This document shows, piece by piece, positions 50,601 through 59,525 of a DNA stretch of 64,000 nucleotides (the first letter of the stretch is position 1; every line of letters starts with the position of its first letter). The notes under the pieces were generated by a model. It was given only the letters and a program-made list of their open reading frames with translations, was not told the origin of the DNA and made no database searches. The translations under genes and the position numbers were made by a program. Source of the stretch: Schistosoma haematobium (lineage: Eukaryota; Platyhelminthes; Trematoda; Strigeidida; Schistosomatidae); assembly GCF_000699445.3 (NCBI RefSeq), contig NC_067195.1, positions 69,064,591-69,128,590 of the forward strand, in the 5' to 3' direction.

Positions 50601-52180
50601 AGTCAGTCCAACTTTTATCTAAATCCATATACAAAAGTGGACATAATCAAGTATTTTGACAAGCAGTTCAACTTTTTGATCGTTCGATGGAAAAGTTGAT
50701 AGTCAAAATGATACGTATTTAGTTCTTGCCTTGTGCATTGTTTTAGTGCCTCCGTAAATTTTGTGTTCCGAAAGTTAGGAAAAAGTGTTATATCCGAGCG
50801 AAGATTAAATCACGCGTAACTTCTGAGACATATTAACTGACTAATATTATCTATATATTCTTATGATATAACTATTAATAATTAGATGATGTATATTTAT
50901 ATTTCCTCTTATTATAAGCTTCATTTTGATCTATAATTTATTATTGCACGATTTACTGTTCGTAAGCTATATTCAGTTTATTGACTACTGTCTCCCACGT
51001 TCACAGCCACTTTTTGGCTTTATTGTGTACAAATGTTATTCCCTATTTTATGGTGCGTTGCGGTCTGTCTTGTTGATAATATAAACCCAGTATGTCTAAA
51101 ATAAATGATTCGATTCGATTCGCATAGTGGGAGCTGGTGTTCTGGACTCAAGTGGACGGGCTAGGCGGACATAGGATCAATAAGGACTCTAGGCTGCTCA
51201 TGCCGATCGAATGTCATTGGTTTAGTACAGTGCTAAGATTGTATAAGTCGTATTTTGATTGGTGGATAAATCACGTGATAACTAGCCGAATATAAAGTCA
51301 TAACAAAAAGGATGGCATAGCAGATCCAAAGGTATTGTTAAGTTACTCAAAGACTGTAACTGGTACCTCTTCTCCTTCTGTGTGATAAGGAAAGTAGGTT
51401 TAGCTTAACTGATTTTCCGTCATACGGTGATTTTGAAATCACCACAGTTGCAGTTCATTAAATCGTTTTTTTCTAGATGGGCTGAGTGCTTATATATCTT
51501 TCTTTTTTAATGTTTACGAGTAGGGTTATACAAAGCAAACAGTTCCATTTCAAATTGAAATCCGAATTTAACGGCAGATTTATCTCCTCCAAAAGTAAAA
51601 GACAATAATCTAACACATTCAAACTATATATATCAATTGTTTGATATCATGGTTGAATTCACAATACCTACAACCTAATCACCTAGTCATCTATTTATCA
51701 TTGCAAACCCAATTTAAAATTTGTTCGTTTTCTAATAAGTTATGTGGTTTTATGGAGAATAAATCCTTTCGTAATCAGTTAATAATAGAGTTGTTGAAAA
51801 CTTACAAAGGCTTTCGAAAATGTTCCAAGTCGAAACTCATTTTACTTAATAAAGTATTGGAAATTCGGAAATCGTAGAATCCACGTTCCTGTATCCGAAA
51901 TATATTTGAGGTTCGTTTATCTCAAACCACAATGAAATTGTTTTATCAACCTTTCATTTTCGCTGACTTTTTTTAGGAATCAATAATGTTTACCTTCTTT
52001 GATTTTGACATTTTTTAAAATAATAATCCATGTTACTCAGAAACAGGTTATGATTACCATAGCTGAAATACTTTTGTTTTGTTTTGCAGAATAACAATTC
52101 TCCCTAGCATTGAAGAAATGAAACTGGTCATGGACTATTTAAAAGAATTTCATACATCTTTTCTGACAAAGTATTCTTGA
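29315..52180 (+). CDS. GPT: Alanine aminotransferase, nine coding exons, complete
   Basis: PLP-dependent class I/II aminotransferase that interconverts L-alanine + 2-oxoglutarate and pyruvate + L-glutamate. Coding exons: 29315-29488, 29521-29716, 31614-31744, 35704-35820, 38045-38391, 41967-42075, 47283-47504, 50271-50383 and 52090-52180. They total 1500 nt (499 residues plus TGA), close to the roughly 496 residues of animal ALT1. Every intron is GT..AG and all phases join cleanly. Visible landmarks: GDCHASGQRPISF (substrate-loop region), GAS at 161-163 (PLP phosphate), NPGNPTG at 244-250, ADEVYQ with D275 and Y278, SKGYMGE with Schiff-base K317, R326 in CGLRGG, and C-terminal VVPGSGFGQ..GTWHFR with carboxylate-binding R470. 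An in-frame stop shortly upstream of 29315 supports that start. Residues 1-24 are basic and look like a mitochondrial presequence; M25 would give a cytosolic form (inference). Intron sizes run 32, 1897, 3959, 2224, 3575, 5207, 2766 and 1706 nt. Confidence 0.95.
29489..29520 (+). other. 32-nt mini-intron of GPT
   Basis: GTTAGT..ATAATCAG. Removing it joins ALELEREISH to GSKKRFNKII in register with animal ALT. Reading through gives a stop four codons later. Confidence 0.88.
29521..29716 (+). CDS. GPT: GPT exon 2 (residues 59-123 plus 1 nt)
   Basis: Begins GSKKRFNKIIRCNIGD directly after a 32-nt intron and includes SGQRPISFIREVL and DDAKLRARRFLDSCGG, which align without gaps to animal ALT. Ends one base into a Gly codon at GTTG|GTAATT. 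Confidence 0.94.
31614..31744 (+). CDS. GPT: GPT exon 3 (residues 124-167)
   Basis: The acceptor ATCATAG completes the split Gly codon. Encodes VYSQSTGVEVVREDVAQYI and NIFLSNGASEAVK. The GAS segment (161-163) is the usual PLP-phosphate contact. Donor AAG|GTAAGT, phase 0. Intron 2 upstream (29717-31613) shows no recognisable repeat. Confidence 0.95.
33149..33620 (-). mobile_element. Non-LTR retrotransposon 3' end, second family, copy 2
   Basis: Minus-strand counterpart of 13659-14276: (TCAG)n tail at 33149-33164, then the same 3' UTR and C-terminal RT coding remnant, truncated near CCTGAACACC at 33620. In GPT intron 3, antisense to the gene. Confidence 0.75.
33621..34209 (+). mobile_element. 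GC-rich retroelement 5' leader-like fragment
   Basis: Abrupt change to GC-rich sequence (ACGTGGTGGTCGGGCTTGCC; later CCTCCAGAAGAACCC) with no coding domain. It directly abuts a truncated non-LTR tail and a GIY-YIG remnant. From recall this resembles the leader of schistosome non-LTR elements, but I cannot assign a family. Confidence 0.4.
34210..34712 (+). pseudogene. GIY-YIG endonuclease remnant of a Penelope-like element
   Basis: In shifting frames: NKTFYAAKLRIVLSNRP, then YKFTCSCGARYTGRTKRS (GIY-YIG with T for I), RILEHHPAWLLKGE, HLISCGHIAPKDSSFK, and finally LAIHKLKPELCMQKRF, which parallels the end of the fragment at 4345-4623. Two frameshifts at least. In GPT intron 3. Could instead belong to another GIY-YIG-bearing retroelement. 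Confidence 0.65.
35652..35684 (+). repeat. (AT)n microsatellite next to GPT exon 4
   Basis: About 16 AT units ending 19 nt before the exon 4 acceptor. Confidence 0.95.
35704..35820 (+). CDS. GPT: GPT exon 4 (residues 168-206)
   Basis: Exactly 39 codons, including GIMVPIPQYPLYSATNAEY, a strongly conserved ALT block. The acceptor TTTCCTTTAG lies about 20 nt downstream of an (AT)n tract. Intron 3 upstream (31745-35703) holds a non-LTR 3' end, a GC-rich retroelement leader and a GIY-YIG remnant. Confidence 0.95.
35976..36343 (-). mobile_element. Solo LTR with 5-bp target duplication
   Basis: 368-bp repeat with TGTTGGG..TATAACA ends (minus strand), flanked by CTTCC at 35971-35975 and CTTCC at 36344-36348. 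Contains a TATATA box (minus TATAAA-like) and a conserved block shared with 50985-51260, 55081-55330 and 58939-59308. Lies antisense in GPT intron 4. No internal coding region remains, so it is a recombined solo LTR. Confidence 0.88.
37363..37405 (-). repeat. SINE alpha ribozyme-end fragment
   Basis: GGATGGTGGCTAGCAATGA plus ATCCAGGGTACGCGTTTC is the 3' end of a minus-strand alpha copy; the rest is missing. Confidence 0.6.
38045..38391 (+). CDS. GPT: GPT exon 5 (residues 207-321 plus 2 nt)
   Basis: The catalytic-core exon. It holds NPGNPTG (244-250), ADEVYQ (D275 pairs with the pyridine nitrogen, Y278 with O3'), and FMSCSKGYMG with Schiff-base K317. Acceptor TTCTCATTAAG, donor GGAGA|GTAAGT in phase 2. 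Intron 4 upstream contains the solo LTR at 35976-36343. Confidence 0.96.
39935..40180 (+). repeat. Dispersed repeat, family delta copy 2
   Basis: Partner of 20135-20530, lying in GPT intron 5; contains TCTCAAGGTTACCGTAACG and ATAGTCTCACCACG. Confidence 0.5.
41590..41850 (-). mobile_element. SINE alpha copy, decayed hammerhead
   Basis: Minus-strand alpha SINE in GPT intron 5: TAGCTAAATGGATAACACG A-box region, GGATTCGAGTCC B-box. The ribozyme core reads CTAACTA instead of CUGANGA, so it is dead. Confidence 0.7.
41967..42075 (+). CDS. GPT: GPT exon 6 (residues 322-358)
   Basis: Completes E322, then CGLRGGYCELVNF and DVQQQLYKSLSARLC, the ALT segment right after the PLP lysine. R326 is the expected phosphate-binding arginine. 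Donor CAA|GTAAGT, phase 0. Confidence 0.95.
43178..43658 (+). repeat. Dispersed repeat family gamma, copy 2
   Basis: Longest gamma copy, in GPT intron 6. Starts CCCCAAATGCCCTGG, ends GTGTTCAAATAAATAAATAA, a (AAAT)n tail typical of a reverse-transcribed element. Related to the copies at 12030, 53067 and 61012. Confidence 0.75.
44215..44550 (+). mobile_element. SINE beta copy with intact hammerhead
   Basis: Best beta copy: 5' block GAAGACAATGGTGTACGG, A-box-like GGTCTAATGGTTAAGCGC, B-box-like TGAGTCCGAATCTC, ribozyme, then AGGTTTTCCATGGTGTTC. In GPT intron 6, sense orientation, directly before a Penelope fragment. Confidence 0.82.
44449..44492 (+). ncRNA. Hammerhead ribozyme, apparently intact (beta type)
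   Basis: Stem I CACUG/CAGUG; core CUGAGGA (44454-44460); stem II GUCC..GGAC (44461-44475); GAAA; stem III AC/GU with GGCC loop; triplet GUC ending 44487. Predicted cleavage between 44487 and 44488. All invariant bases present. Stem sequences differ from the alpha type. Confidence 0.85.
44576..45236 (+). mobile_element. Penelope-like element fragment with inverted hammerhead-like ends
   Basis: Contains the RT catalytic segment RYVDDTFVVVKKDSSK (44604-44651) and, further on, the C-terminal block HDIFNNHQVYIKNTKIIQEGY with KERRVIEAFYI, with an internal deletion between. Ends are inverted: 44576-44607 (TTTCTGACGTTTCGTGACTT) and 45207-45236 (GAGTCATGAAACGTTAGAAA). Both carry the GAAACGTY|A signature of Penelope hammerheads. 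Non-functional; in GPT intron 6. Confidence 0.72.
45875..46084 (+). other. Open frame of unknown nature in GPT intron 6
   Basis: 69 codons with a hydrophilic Ser/Lys-rich stretch (SSTTKRSSSENKTPSKRA) ending SKPFSILQINDFF. Composition looks more protein-like than most frames here. No domain recognised; could be a pseudogene exon or retroelement piece. Confidence 0.2.
46692..47125. mobile_element. Inverted pair of SINE alpha copies
   Basis: 46692-46930 is a minus copy (GGTGGCTAGCAGTGG..GACTCG) and 46945-47125 a plus copy (CAAGCCAGTGGCTATC, AGGTTCGAATCC, CATCATGGATTC). Both ribozymes have lost core bases or stems. They lie just upstream of GPT exon 7. Confidence 0.7.
47283..47504 (+). CDS. GPT: GPT exon 7 (residues 359-432)
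   Basis: 74 codons including VVNPPKPHEPSY, EKSSVLEELKQKA and GFSCNPITGAMYAFPRIDLP, the small-domain signature of ALT. Donor AAG|GTGAGT. Intron 6 upstream is the longest at 5207 nt and carries a tailed repeat, two SINE regions and a Penelope fragment. Confidence 0.95.
47585..47870 (+). mobile_element. SINE beta copy, core-intact hammerhead
   Basis: In GPT intron 7. Ribozyme near 47777-47821 keeps stem I GCACUG/CAGUGC, core CUGAGGA and GAAAC, but stem II is mostly G-U pairs and stem III is mismatched (ACAGCCAUC). The A/B-box region is partly deleted. Confidence 0.7.
47990..48250 (+). repeat. Truncated SINE beta pieces
   Basis: AACCTGGAAGCACTGGACGG at 48029-48048, and GATTTCCTGGAGTTCTAGTG through GAAGACAATAGTAGACGG at 48133-48225, are 3' and 5' ends of beta copies. 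No ribozyme core. Confidence 0.55.
50271..50383 (+). CDS. GPT: GPT exon 8 (residues 433-469 plus 2 nt)
   Basis: Acceptor TTTTTTTCAG. Encodes GMQPDFMYCLEFLEEYGV, then CVVPGSGFGQVLGTWHF, and ends two bases into R470. The Arg at this position binds the substrate alpha-carboxylate in the fold family. Confidence 0.95.
50985..51260 (+). repeat. Diverged LTR fragment
   Basis: Shares CTATTTTATGG, GCGGTCTG, TATAAAC..AGTATGT and TTCTGGACTCAAG with the LTR family at 35976 and 58939, in the plus orientation. Ends are not definable. In GPT intron 8. Confidence 0.55.
52090..52180 (+). CDS. GPT: GPT exon 9, C-terminus and stop
   Basis: Acceptor TTTTGCAG. Completes R470, then ITILPSIEEMKLVMDYLKEF and a short tail ending KYS and TGA. 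Homologous to the ALT ending that follows HFR. No canonical AATAAA is seen in the next 800 nt, so the poly(A) site is unplaced. Confidence 0.94.
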
Positions 52181-52392
52181 ATCGTCTAACTATGTGACAA
52201 TCCATAGAGTATCTAAAATTTTTATGTTATATACATACAACTTTCACATTCTCATTCATCAATGTATACACAGATATTTTTGTTCGTATCCAATCAGAAT
52301 TTTTTCTTTTTTCCTCTTTTCAGTTATCTATCTCTGAATCTACTACATTCAGCTGGTGTACTAATGTTTAATTCTTATCTATTTAGAACTTC

Positions 52393-52471
52393 AATTATCA
52401 AACAAGGTTACGTAGTAATCAGGGGATTCTTATCTAACTCCCTGAATATTATGTAACCTTGTTTGATAATT
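52393..52471. other. 33-bp stem, 13-nt loop perfect-type hairpin
   Basis: Left arm 52393-52425, right arm 52439-52471; 19 uninterrupted pairs at the base (AATTATCAAACAAGGTTAC), about four mismatches higher up. About 210 bp downstream of the GPT stop. Size and shape fit a pre-miRNA-like stem, a MITE-like palindrome or a 3' UTR structure. No known miRNA seed recognised. Confidence 0.75.
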
Positions 52472-52958
52472 AGAGTCTTGAATCACTTTATGATGTAATC
52501 TATTCTATCCTTTTGTTTATTTATTTATCTATCTAAAAAACAATCGATTGATTAATAGTTTATACAAAAAAAGAATGATGATTTAAATGGTTTAGTAATT
52601 TCCAATTAATTCCTACATTAATGTATGTGCCCATCCAAACCTTGCTAAACTGATCACAGTTAATTAACGCTTATTGTGTGTTTTTTTTTAGAATTTTTTT
52701 CTGTTCACCTTCTTGTACTTTTTATCATGTGGAAAAGTATAAATAATTTATCATATTAATTGATATTTAATTATTTCTGTTCTAAACTGATATCACATGA
52801 AACTAACATTAGAAACCAAAAAATATAGTAAATAATTATTTCCTTATCCTTAACCTGTTTATGGAATAGAATCTATAATTCCAACGGATTACTTAATTAA
52901 TATTTCATTGATTATGTTGACTCTAAAAAAATGTTCCATCCGTTTTTGTGAACCTACT

Positions 52959-52982
52959 CAACAACAACAACAACAACAACAA
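52959..52982 (+). repeat. (CAA)n microsatellite
   Basis: About seven CAA units. Confidence 0.9.
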
Positions 52983-53066
52983 AAACATTTAAAAAACGTA
53001 AAAGTAATTTACTCTTTCTTGTAAATGATCAAAATCAGGATGAATATAATGCTAGGATTATTTAGT

Positions 53067-53505
53067 GATTTATTTGAACACATACATATTGGTACAAAAG
53101 GGCACTGAATACATATACGCCACACAAATCTCATTTGATTTGTGTGTGGGCTGTGATACTGCCTGGGTGCCCACACCGAAGCAGGTGATTTTCTTAGGGG
53201 GCCACACCTGGAGCCTTCGACCTAAAGGTCTGGTCCACAAGGCAATGGAGCATCGTTGGGAGATGCAGTCCCATGGTAGCCAGTGACAAACGATTGTTTC
53301 ATATGCAATGTGTCTCCTCAGGATACTGGAGCCCATATGCACCATTGGTTTGGAATCAGGGTTTTCCAACTTCCCTAAGTGGACTTTCCGTGTCCAACAA
53401 CCCAGTTAAAGCGCCGAACATTCACTTTTCTTCCTCTCAATTTCGTAAACAACACCATTGCTGCGAGAAGGCAGTGAGTAGGACTTACTTGGAAATTAAA
53501 TGGTA
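53067..53505 (-). repeat. Dispersed repeat family gamma, copy 3
   Basis: Minus-strand gamma copy with TTTGAACACATACATATTGG at its tail end. Open frames across it on both strands are mirrored in the other copies and are not separate genes. Confidence 0.72.
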
Positions 53506-55080
53506 ACCCTCCTACATTCATCACCTAACATCAAATCCATTTCTGAAAATCTTGTCCAAGTTAAGATCTCCGAAAATATTTTTTAAAGAACTCACTAAAA
53601 ACAAATTTACCATTCAGTCAATGATTTGAAAGCTCGGGACGTGTCAGAAACTTCGATTAGTCTTATTAACTATCTAATTAACTACAGTACTATTGGAAGT
53701 AATCGTCACATTTTAGTAAAGCAAACAAAAAAATCGACTTAATATTCATTATTTCCACGAAACTTACCAAGCTATTTATTGAGCACTATAATAAAAACCC
53801 TTCAAATGTGATAAATATTGTTTATACAGAGAATAAAACAAATCACATATTCAATGTATACATGTATCTTAATGTTGATGTGTGTACGATTTAAGCGTGT
53901 TCATCACCAGGTATTAGTAACCGAGGGATCAATAAATATCAGGGAGCACTAGGTGGTTCTATAAATCTTCAACGGATACCTAAGCATGACAGTTATTCAC
54001 AGACTAGATCACCAAATACCTAGACTGAATATTATAAACCTCTTACCCCTTCCTTCCTTCATTTTTATTTATTTTCCTTATTATCATTATTTGTCATTAT
54101 CTATATCTTAATCTTCATATCCAACATTCCCAATTTGTTGACCGTAATTACCTTGATAACACCCCCCCTTATTATATTCACACAACATTATTATTATTAT
54201 TATCTCAGTTGACAAAATTATTTTCAATTTTGCAATAGTACTATTATATTATCTTATTGTGACTGAACAATTTACTGACCTTTATTGAATGACCTTTCTA
54301 ATTTGCAAATATTACAATTTTTTGAAGTATATATATATATATATATCGTAACAGATGCAAACGTTCACCATTTTTAACACATAACATTGTCAAACTCATT
54401 AAAACATGCCTTAATTTTGGTCTTTGTAAAATATCATAAATATGGACTTATAACTGTAGAGCCTGATGATGAAGTTATTGAAAACAATTGTTCGCTCAAA
54501 TATTCTTCGTTTTAGACTAATATTGGTTCAAACTTCTATGAATAATACCTTTTCAAGTAAATAAAGATTATTGATGATAAAATTTCGACAACAGACATTT
54601 ACTTTATTCTTAACGAGCCAATTATCTCATCTGCTCTTAGAAAAAGTATCTTAACCTAACAGTTACAATAGGATCGTCTTTGAACTGAATGAATCATTAC
54701 AAGAATCTTGCACTAATGAGAAACAAGTTATAATATTTTCGATCATTTCAGTAAGCATAAATAGTCTTTTATTTATCATGTAATTATGAAGGCCCCAGTA
54801 TAGACTGTCAAGTTTAGTACAGTAGTGTACGTCTTCCTTTGAATGGTGCTACTTTACTTCTTGGCGATCATATGATCAATATTTATTAAAACATTTGTCC
54901 TACTGTTATGAAGGACATTGAAACCTCGATGATAGTAGTTTATTCGTAAACTAATCATGATTTTATTCAAGTACTTACAAATCATTAGTAGTATAAAGTT
55001 TTATAACAAAATTTATTCTCAAGCGACTATTTCAGTGGGCTTAGATAAATTCTAAAACACCGCTCTGGTTAGATATGTAG
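53506..55080. other. Non-genic AT-rich sequence
   Basis: No gene or strong repeat; a (TA)n run at 54328-54346 and (TTA)n near 54187. Confidence 0.35.
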
Positions 55081-55330
55081 TGTTATGGCCCAAAGCCGCA
55101 AATCAGAAGCAGAGAATTATCGATCGAACCAAAGACGCGTGAAACACGTGCGAGCAGCCTAGAGTCCTGATTGGCCCTACTTTCCGCCTAGCCCAGCCAG
55201 TTAGGTCCAGAACACCAGTCTCAGCCTATGTAATATGAATCATTATATTTCAAACATACTGAGTTTATATACCAATCAAACAGACCACAACGTACCAATA
55301 AAATATGAAACAACATTTGTACAAGATTTG
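55081..55330 (-). repeat. Truncated LTR fragment
   Basis: TGTTATGG at 55081 then GACCAAAGACGCG-like, CTAGCCCAGCCAGTT and TATATACCAATCAAACAGACC blocks, as in the solo LTR at 35976. Similarity fades after about 55330, so the outer end is missing. Confidence 0.65.
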
Positions 55331-56492
55331 GCCAAATGTGTCTATGAATGAGGGAGGTAGTAATTAATATACTGGGTATAACTCGAGAATGGTAAAACGT
55401 ATAATAATAATAGGTTATGGGTCAAAATAAAGCTTATAATAAGCGGAATATGAATATGCATAGTTTAGTTATTTAATAATTATACAATAGAAATATACGT
55501 TTAGTATTGATCCACCAACAGATTCCAAAAGTTACCATTCATCACTCTTGTCGGGACATAACATGTAACAATTGATAAAATTACAACCTGCTTTGCCAGT
55601 GATATTGTTAGAAGCACAAACACAACGACTGGAGACTAGGATCTCTTATTATTCCATCAATATGATTTTGAGAAGAAATGAAAAGTTAGCAAAGAAAATT
55701 TCTATTACAACGATATTCTGTAATAAAGATTTGCAGTCTCACTTATGTCTATTTAGCAAACATAGTCTATTACAAAAACCAAAACAGATTAGGTAGTTGA
55801 TTGTTTGGAAATTTTCAGAATCACAATAGGGTTATTTATAGGTCTAAAGATTGAAGAAAAGTAGAAGGATGAAAATAATATCCATAGCAGAAATATGTGA
55901 AACAATCGTCCACATAATAGATATGCAAGAGAAATATAACACATGAAATCTACAGGTTATGATTTTCGCTAGCTTTAATTCCATCGGTTTGAGTATTTTG
56001 ATGACTTTGAAGAATAATTCTGGTGTGGCAAAGTGACTAGAATCTGTAAGATGTTCCAAAATCAGAAGATTATCTATTTTGAATATTTTTCACATTTACT
56101 TAATAGTCCCACCACTATTATAGGAAAAAAATAATTACCCAAACAACTCATATCACACAAGAAAAGCAGAAAGTTACGCATATCGTTTTCAAACATTAAT
56201 TTTATGTGAATTGAAACAACTTCAAGTTATTGTATAGAACAAGCGTTGAGAACAGCTACAAACAGTAGTTCAAAGTAAAAATATGAGATATACGGTATTT
56301 CTTTGAAAAACAAAGTGAGATCATTACAGATTTGGTCGGATATTTTGAAAGTTGCTTAACAACTTCCGGAAAATTGAAATCTAAAGTTAATAAAATATTT
56401 AACAAAGACGGATTTTGGATTTCCTAAGAACAATTAGGGAGTAGGTAATTATCTCCTAAGTTGTGGCATCTTGTTTATTGAAATTTCCTCAG
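55331..56492. other. Non-genic or unassigned sequence
   Basis: Two open frames (55572-55796 plus; 55844-56059 minus) have no recognisable family. I do not call either a gene. Confidence 0.3.
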
Positions 56493-56531
56493 ATGTCCTT
56501 CTTGCGTTAACTGTGAATCCTGTGCCCTAAG
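56493..56531 (+). other. Possible 39-nt Cys-rich microexon
   Basis: Between TTTCCTCAG and a donor AAG|GTAAAA. In phase 1 it reads CPSCVNCESCAL. The length is a multiple of three. No neighbouring exon found, so it may be chance. Confidence 0.15.
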
Positions 56532-56824
56532 GTAAAAATATATTAAGGCAGCTCAGTTGGGAGAACAAGATAGAAAAACCACGAGTCATATTCTTTAAAA
56601 ATCTTCCTGTTAGTAAATAGGAAATATTCGGTAAGTATTGAAAAAGAAAACCATATTGACATTGTTGAGTTTTCAATTCCGTGAATAAATCATTGAATTT
56701 TAATCCTAATGGATGATATTGATTACACAGTGATATGTTTTGAGTTGAGGTTTTCCAACTACTTTGGTCATAAACTTGAGACCTGGTATCACCCTACAGT
56801 AGCGTTATATATGATTAAAATTAG

Positions 56825-56995
56825 ACTTGTAAACCACTGAATGGCGACTCAATGGTTTCTCTGTGAGAACTGAAGATCCTGGTTTCCGCATCCATCGGGG
56901 TTATGGATGAGCACTTCTGAACAGTCCCATATTATGGTGAAACATCTGTCCAGTGCATCCTAATTTTAAATGGTTCTTTAACTCAGGACGGTACG
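56825..56995 (+). repeat. Decayed SINE beta copy
   Basis: GTCCAGTGCATCC follows a degenerate ribozyme (CTTCTGAACAGTCCCATATT). Core not conserved. Confidence 0.5.
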
Positions 56996-58374
56996 TGATC
57001 TGAATTGCACTCAACAACCTTGACAAATCCTTGAACTGATCATACTATTCACCTGAAAGGTAATAAGTATACTCTTAAACAAATTAACAACCATACCATA
57101 AAGGGTTGCATGATACAAGTCAAAATAATTATATAACCTAAACGTGCTATATTCGTCTAATTCATTATTTTTTATATGCTTGCGTGATTAGTTATTAACT
57201 TCTATCTATATACATTTTATGCACTGTATGTATGTCTATTTATCTACTTACTGTATTAAATTTATGGACTACACATAAACTGATTCGATAATTCAGCGAA
57301 CGATTAATAACCACATTAACCCAAATACATCACTATTGATTATCAAATCAGTCAGTTTGCCAGAACAATCGATGATCTCATCTCTCTACACAACACATAT
57401 TTCACACTTCTTACCATCTCTATATTCTTATACATTTGATCTGATGATTCAGCTTGTCATATTGTCACTTGAATTTATTAAACAACATAATTAATCTAAG
57501 CAACATACTAAATTAACCATAATCTTGAACCATTCAATTCAGAAGTCCTAGTAAATTAAGCAAATACTTTGAATAATACTGAACGATAATGATAACATTT
57601 CATGAATTAAAGAAAGCAGTTATCTGACACGAATTTATTCACCTATCAATTATAACATATTTAATCACAATGTATCCGTATTTTTCAATTATAGATTTAT
57701 TAATATAGTAGTTATGCTAAGATACCTTACAAAATCTTTTCTTAACATTCATATACATTCCAATACAATTGTTAAAGCATTATTCAATTCTAATATCAAA
57801 CGAATAATTGGCATTACAATACTAGTTGTGTTTTTTTTCTCTAATAATCAAAGATACTAAAATTCGAATTAAGTCACATGTTCATGACCCATAAAATAGA
57901 ACACACATGACTTTGAAAGAAAATAAAACGTACTAATCATCTGTTGAAGATATAATACTTGGAAGGTATTTGTATACTTTACAAAAGGTAGGTAATATAT
58001 AATGACATTATTATTTTCTTAAATTATATATAACATATCAGTATTGATATAAATAGTGCATGCAGTAATTACTCAATCACATATATAGAGATTAAATATA
58101 AGTTAATAGAATGTATATAAGTAAAGTATCAAGAGAATTCGATTACTTTGTTTTCTTTACATAAAGAATTGAAATGAAAAATAGACTGTTTAATATATTC
58201 TTAAACTTTTCTATATTCTCCATACATCAAAATTAATTATGATTATTAATGTCATATGTAATCAAAGAAATTAGAGTAACATCTCATGGTTAAAATACTA
58301 TATTACTTATCAGTCAGCAATTCATAACAATAATAATAAATGAATAGAATATAAAAACAATTTTGGTTTGTGTT
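56996..58374. other. Non-genic AT-rich sequence
   Basis: Very AT-rich; no gene or repeat recognised. Confidence 0.35.
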
Positions 58375-58590
58375 ATTGATGTCGACAGATATAAGTAGTA
58401 TGTATCATCAATCGAAAGTGAAATGTTTGTCGATAGAAGATTGAAGAGATGAGAACGATTGCTGTGGAAATGAAGGAAAAGTGAAGTGATTGATATTTTG
58501 CAAATCAAGTATTTATTGTATGGTTCTCAGATTTTACTAAGATGTTCTGTAATTTTATGTTTAAATACGTTCGATTGTTCACAGTTATGT
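58375..58590 (+). repeat. Dispersed repeat, family epsilon copy 2
   Basis: Partner of 8075-8300, sharing ATATAAGTAGTATGTA and AAGTGAAATG. Confidence 0.5.
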
Positions 58591-58938
58591 TTTCGTTCAC
58601 TACAAAACTGGTAAATTATCGACTATAATCTAGAATATATGAAAAATATTAATGTTAGAATCCAGATCATTGATGCAGAAATCAGTTGTGATATGCAATG
58701 ATTGATTTCTGGTATTACAATTCAAAGTAGGACTGATTCAGGCATCAAATGTTGCAAAAACTTGATCCCATAAATAATTCAATTCATAAAGATTTATGCA
58801 TTTAATTCAAATATATGGTTAGTATTCTTGCTTTCATATATTGCCATAAAAATATGTGATCAATACATTACTACATTATCAACAGTATGTAGATTTATGG
58901 AAGCAGAATAATGGGGACTTTTAGTTTATCATTTAAAC

Positions 58939-59308
58939 TGTTGGGACATTCAGGAAAATATCCCAAAAATTATTCTGTTAAGTCTAACGCTATCCTTGGA
59001 CTTGAAATGATGTTGTTTTCTTATTGGTCAATATTTACTTCACGTGTCGTTTTCCTACTGGTCAGTATTGTACAATGTTATTTTCTATTTTATGGCACGA
59101 TGTGGTCTGCTTGATTGGTATATAAACAGAGTATGTTTGAAATATAATGATTCATATCTCCGAGGCTGAGACTTGCGTTCTGGACTCAACTGGCTGGGCT
59201 AGACAGGAAAGGGGGATCAATCACAAACCTAGGCCGTTCTTACGTGTTTGCGCGTCTTTGGTCCGATCGATAATTAGCTGTCCTCTAATCTGCCGCCCAC
59301 AAACAACA
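58939..59308 (+). mobile_element. Solo LTR, plus orientation
   Basis: Starts TGTTGGGACATTCAGG, contains TATATAAACAGAGTATG, GCTGGGCTAG and TCTAATCTGCCG as in the minus copy at 35976-36343. The right end (CCCACAAACAACA) is diverged and no clear target duplication is seen. Confidence 0.75.
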
Positions 59309-59334
59309 ATTAATTAATTTTTATTGTGAAAAAT

Positions 59335-59525
59335 CAAAACGACCGATAGGTCCTGGGTTCGAATCTCGCGAGGAGGGATCGTGGATGAATACTACTGAAG
59401 AGTCCCACAATAGGACTAAACGGCCATCCAATGCTTCCAAAGTGGTCTAGCTTCAACTGACTCATGATGTCAACTATTAAAATTACAATAACATCCACAA
59501 AAGTTCCTTCTGATATTGCACACAT
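59335..59525 (+). mobile_element. 5'-truncated SINE beta, inactivated hammerhead
   Basis: Begins at the B-box (GGTCCTGGGTTCGAATCTC). The ribozyme keeps CUGAAGA and a good stem II, but the invariant GAAA is TAAA, which should abolish cleavage. Confidence 0.7.
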
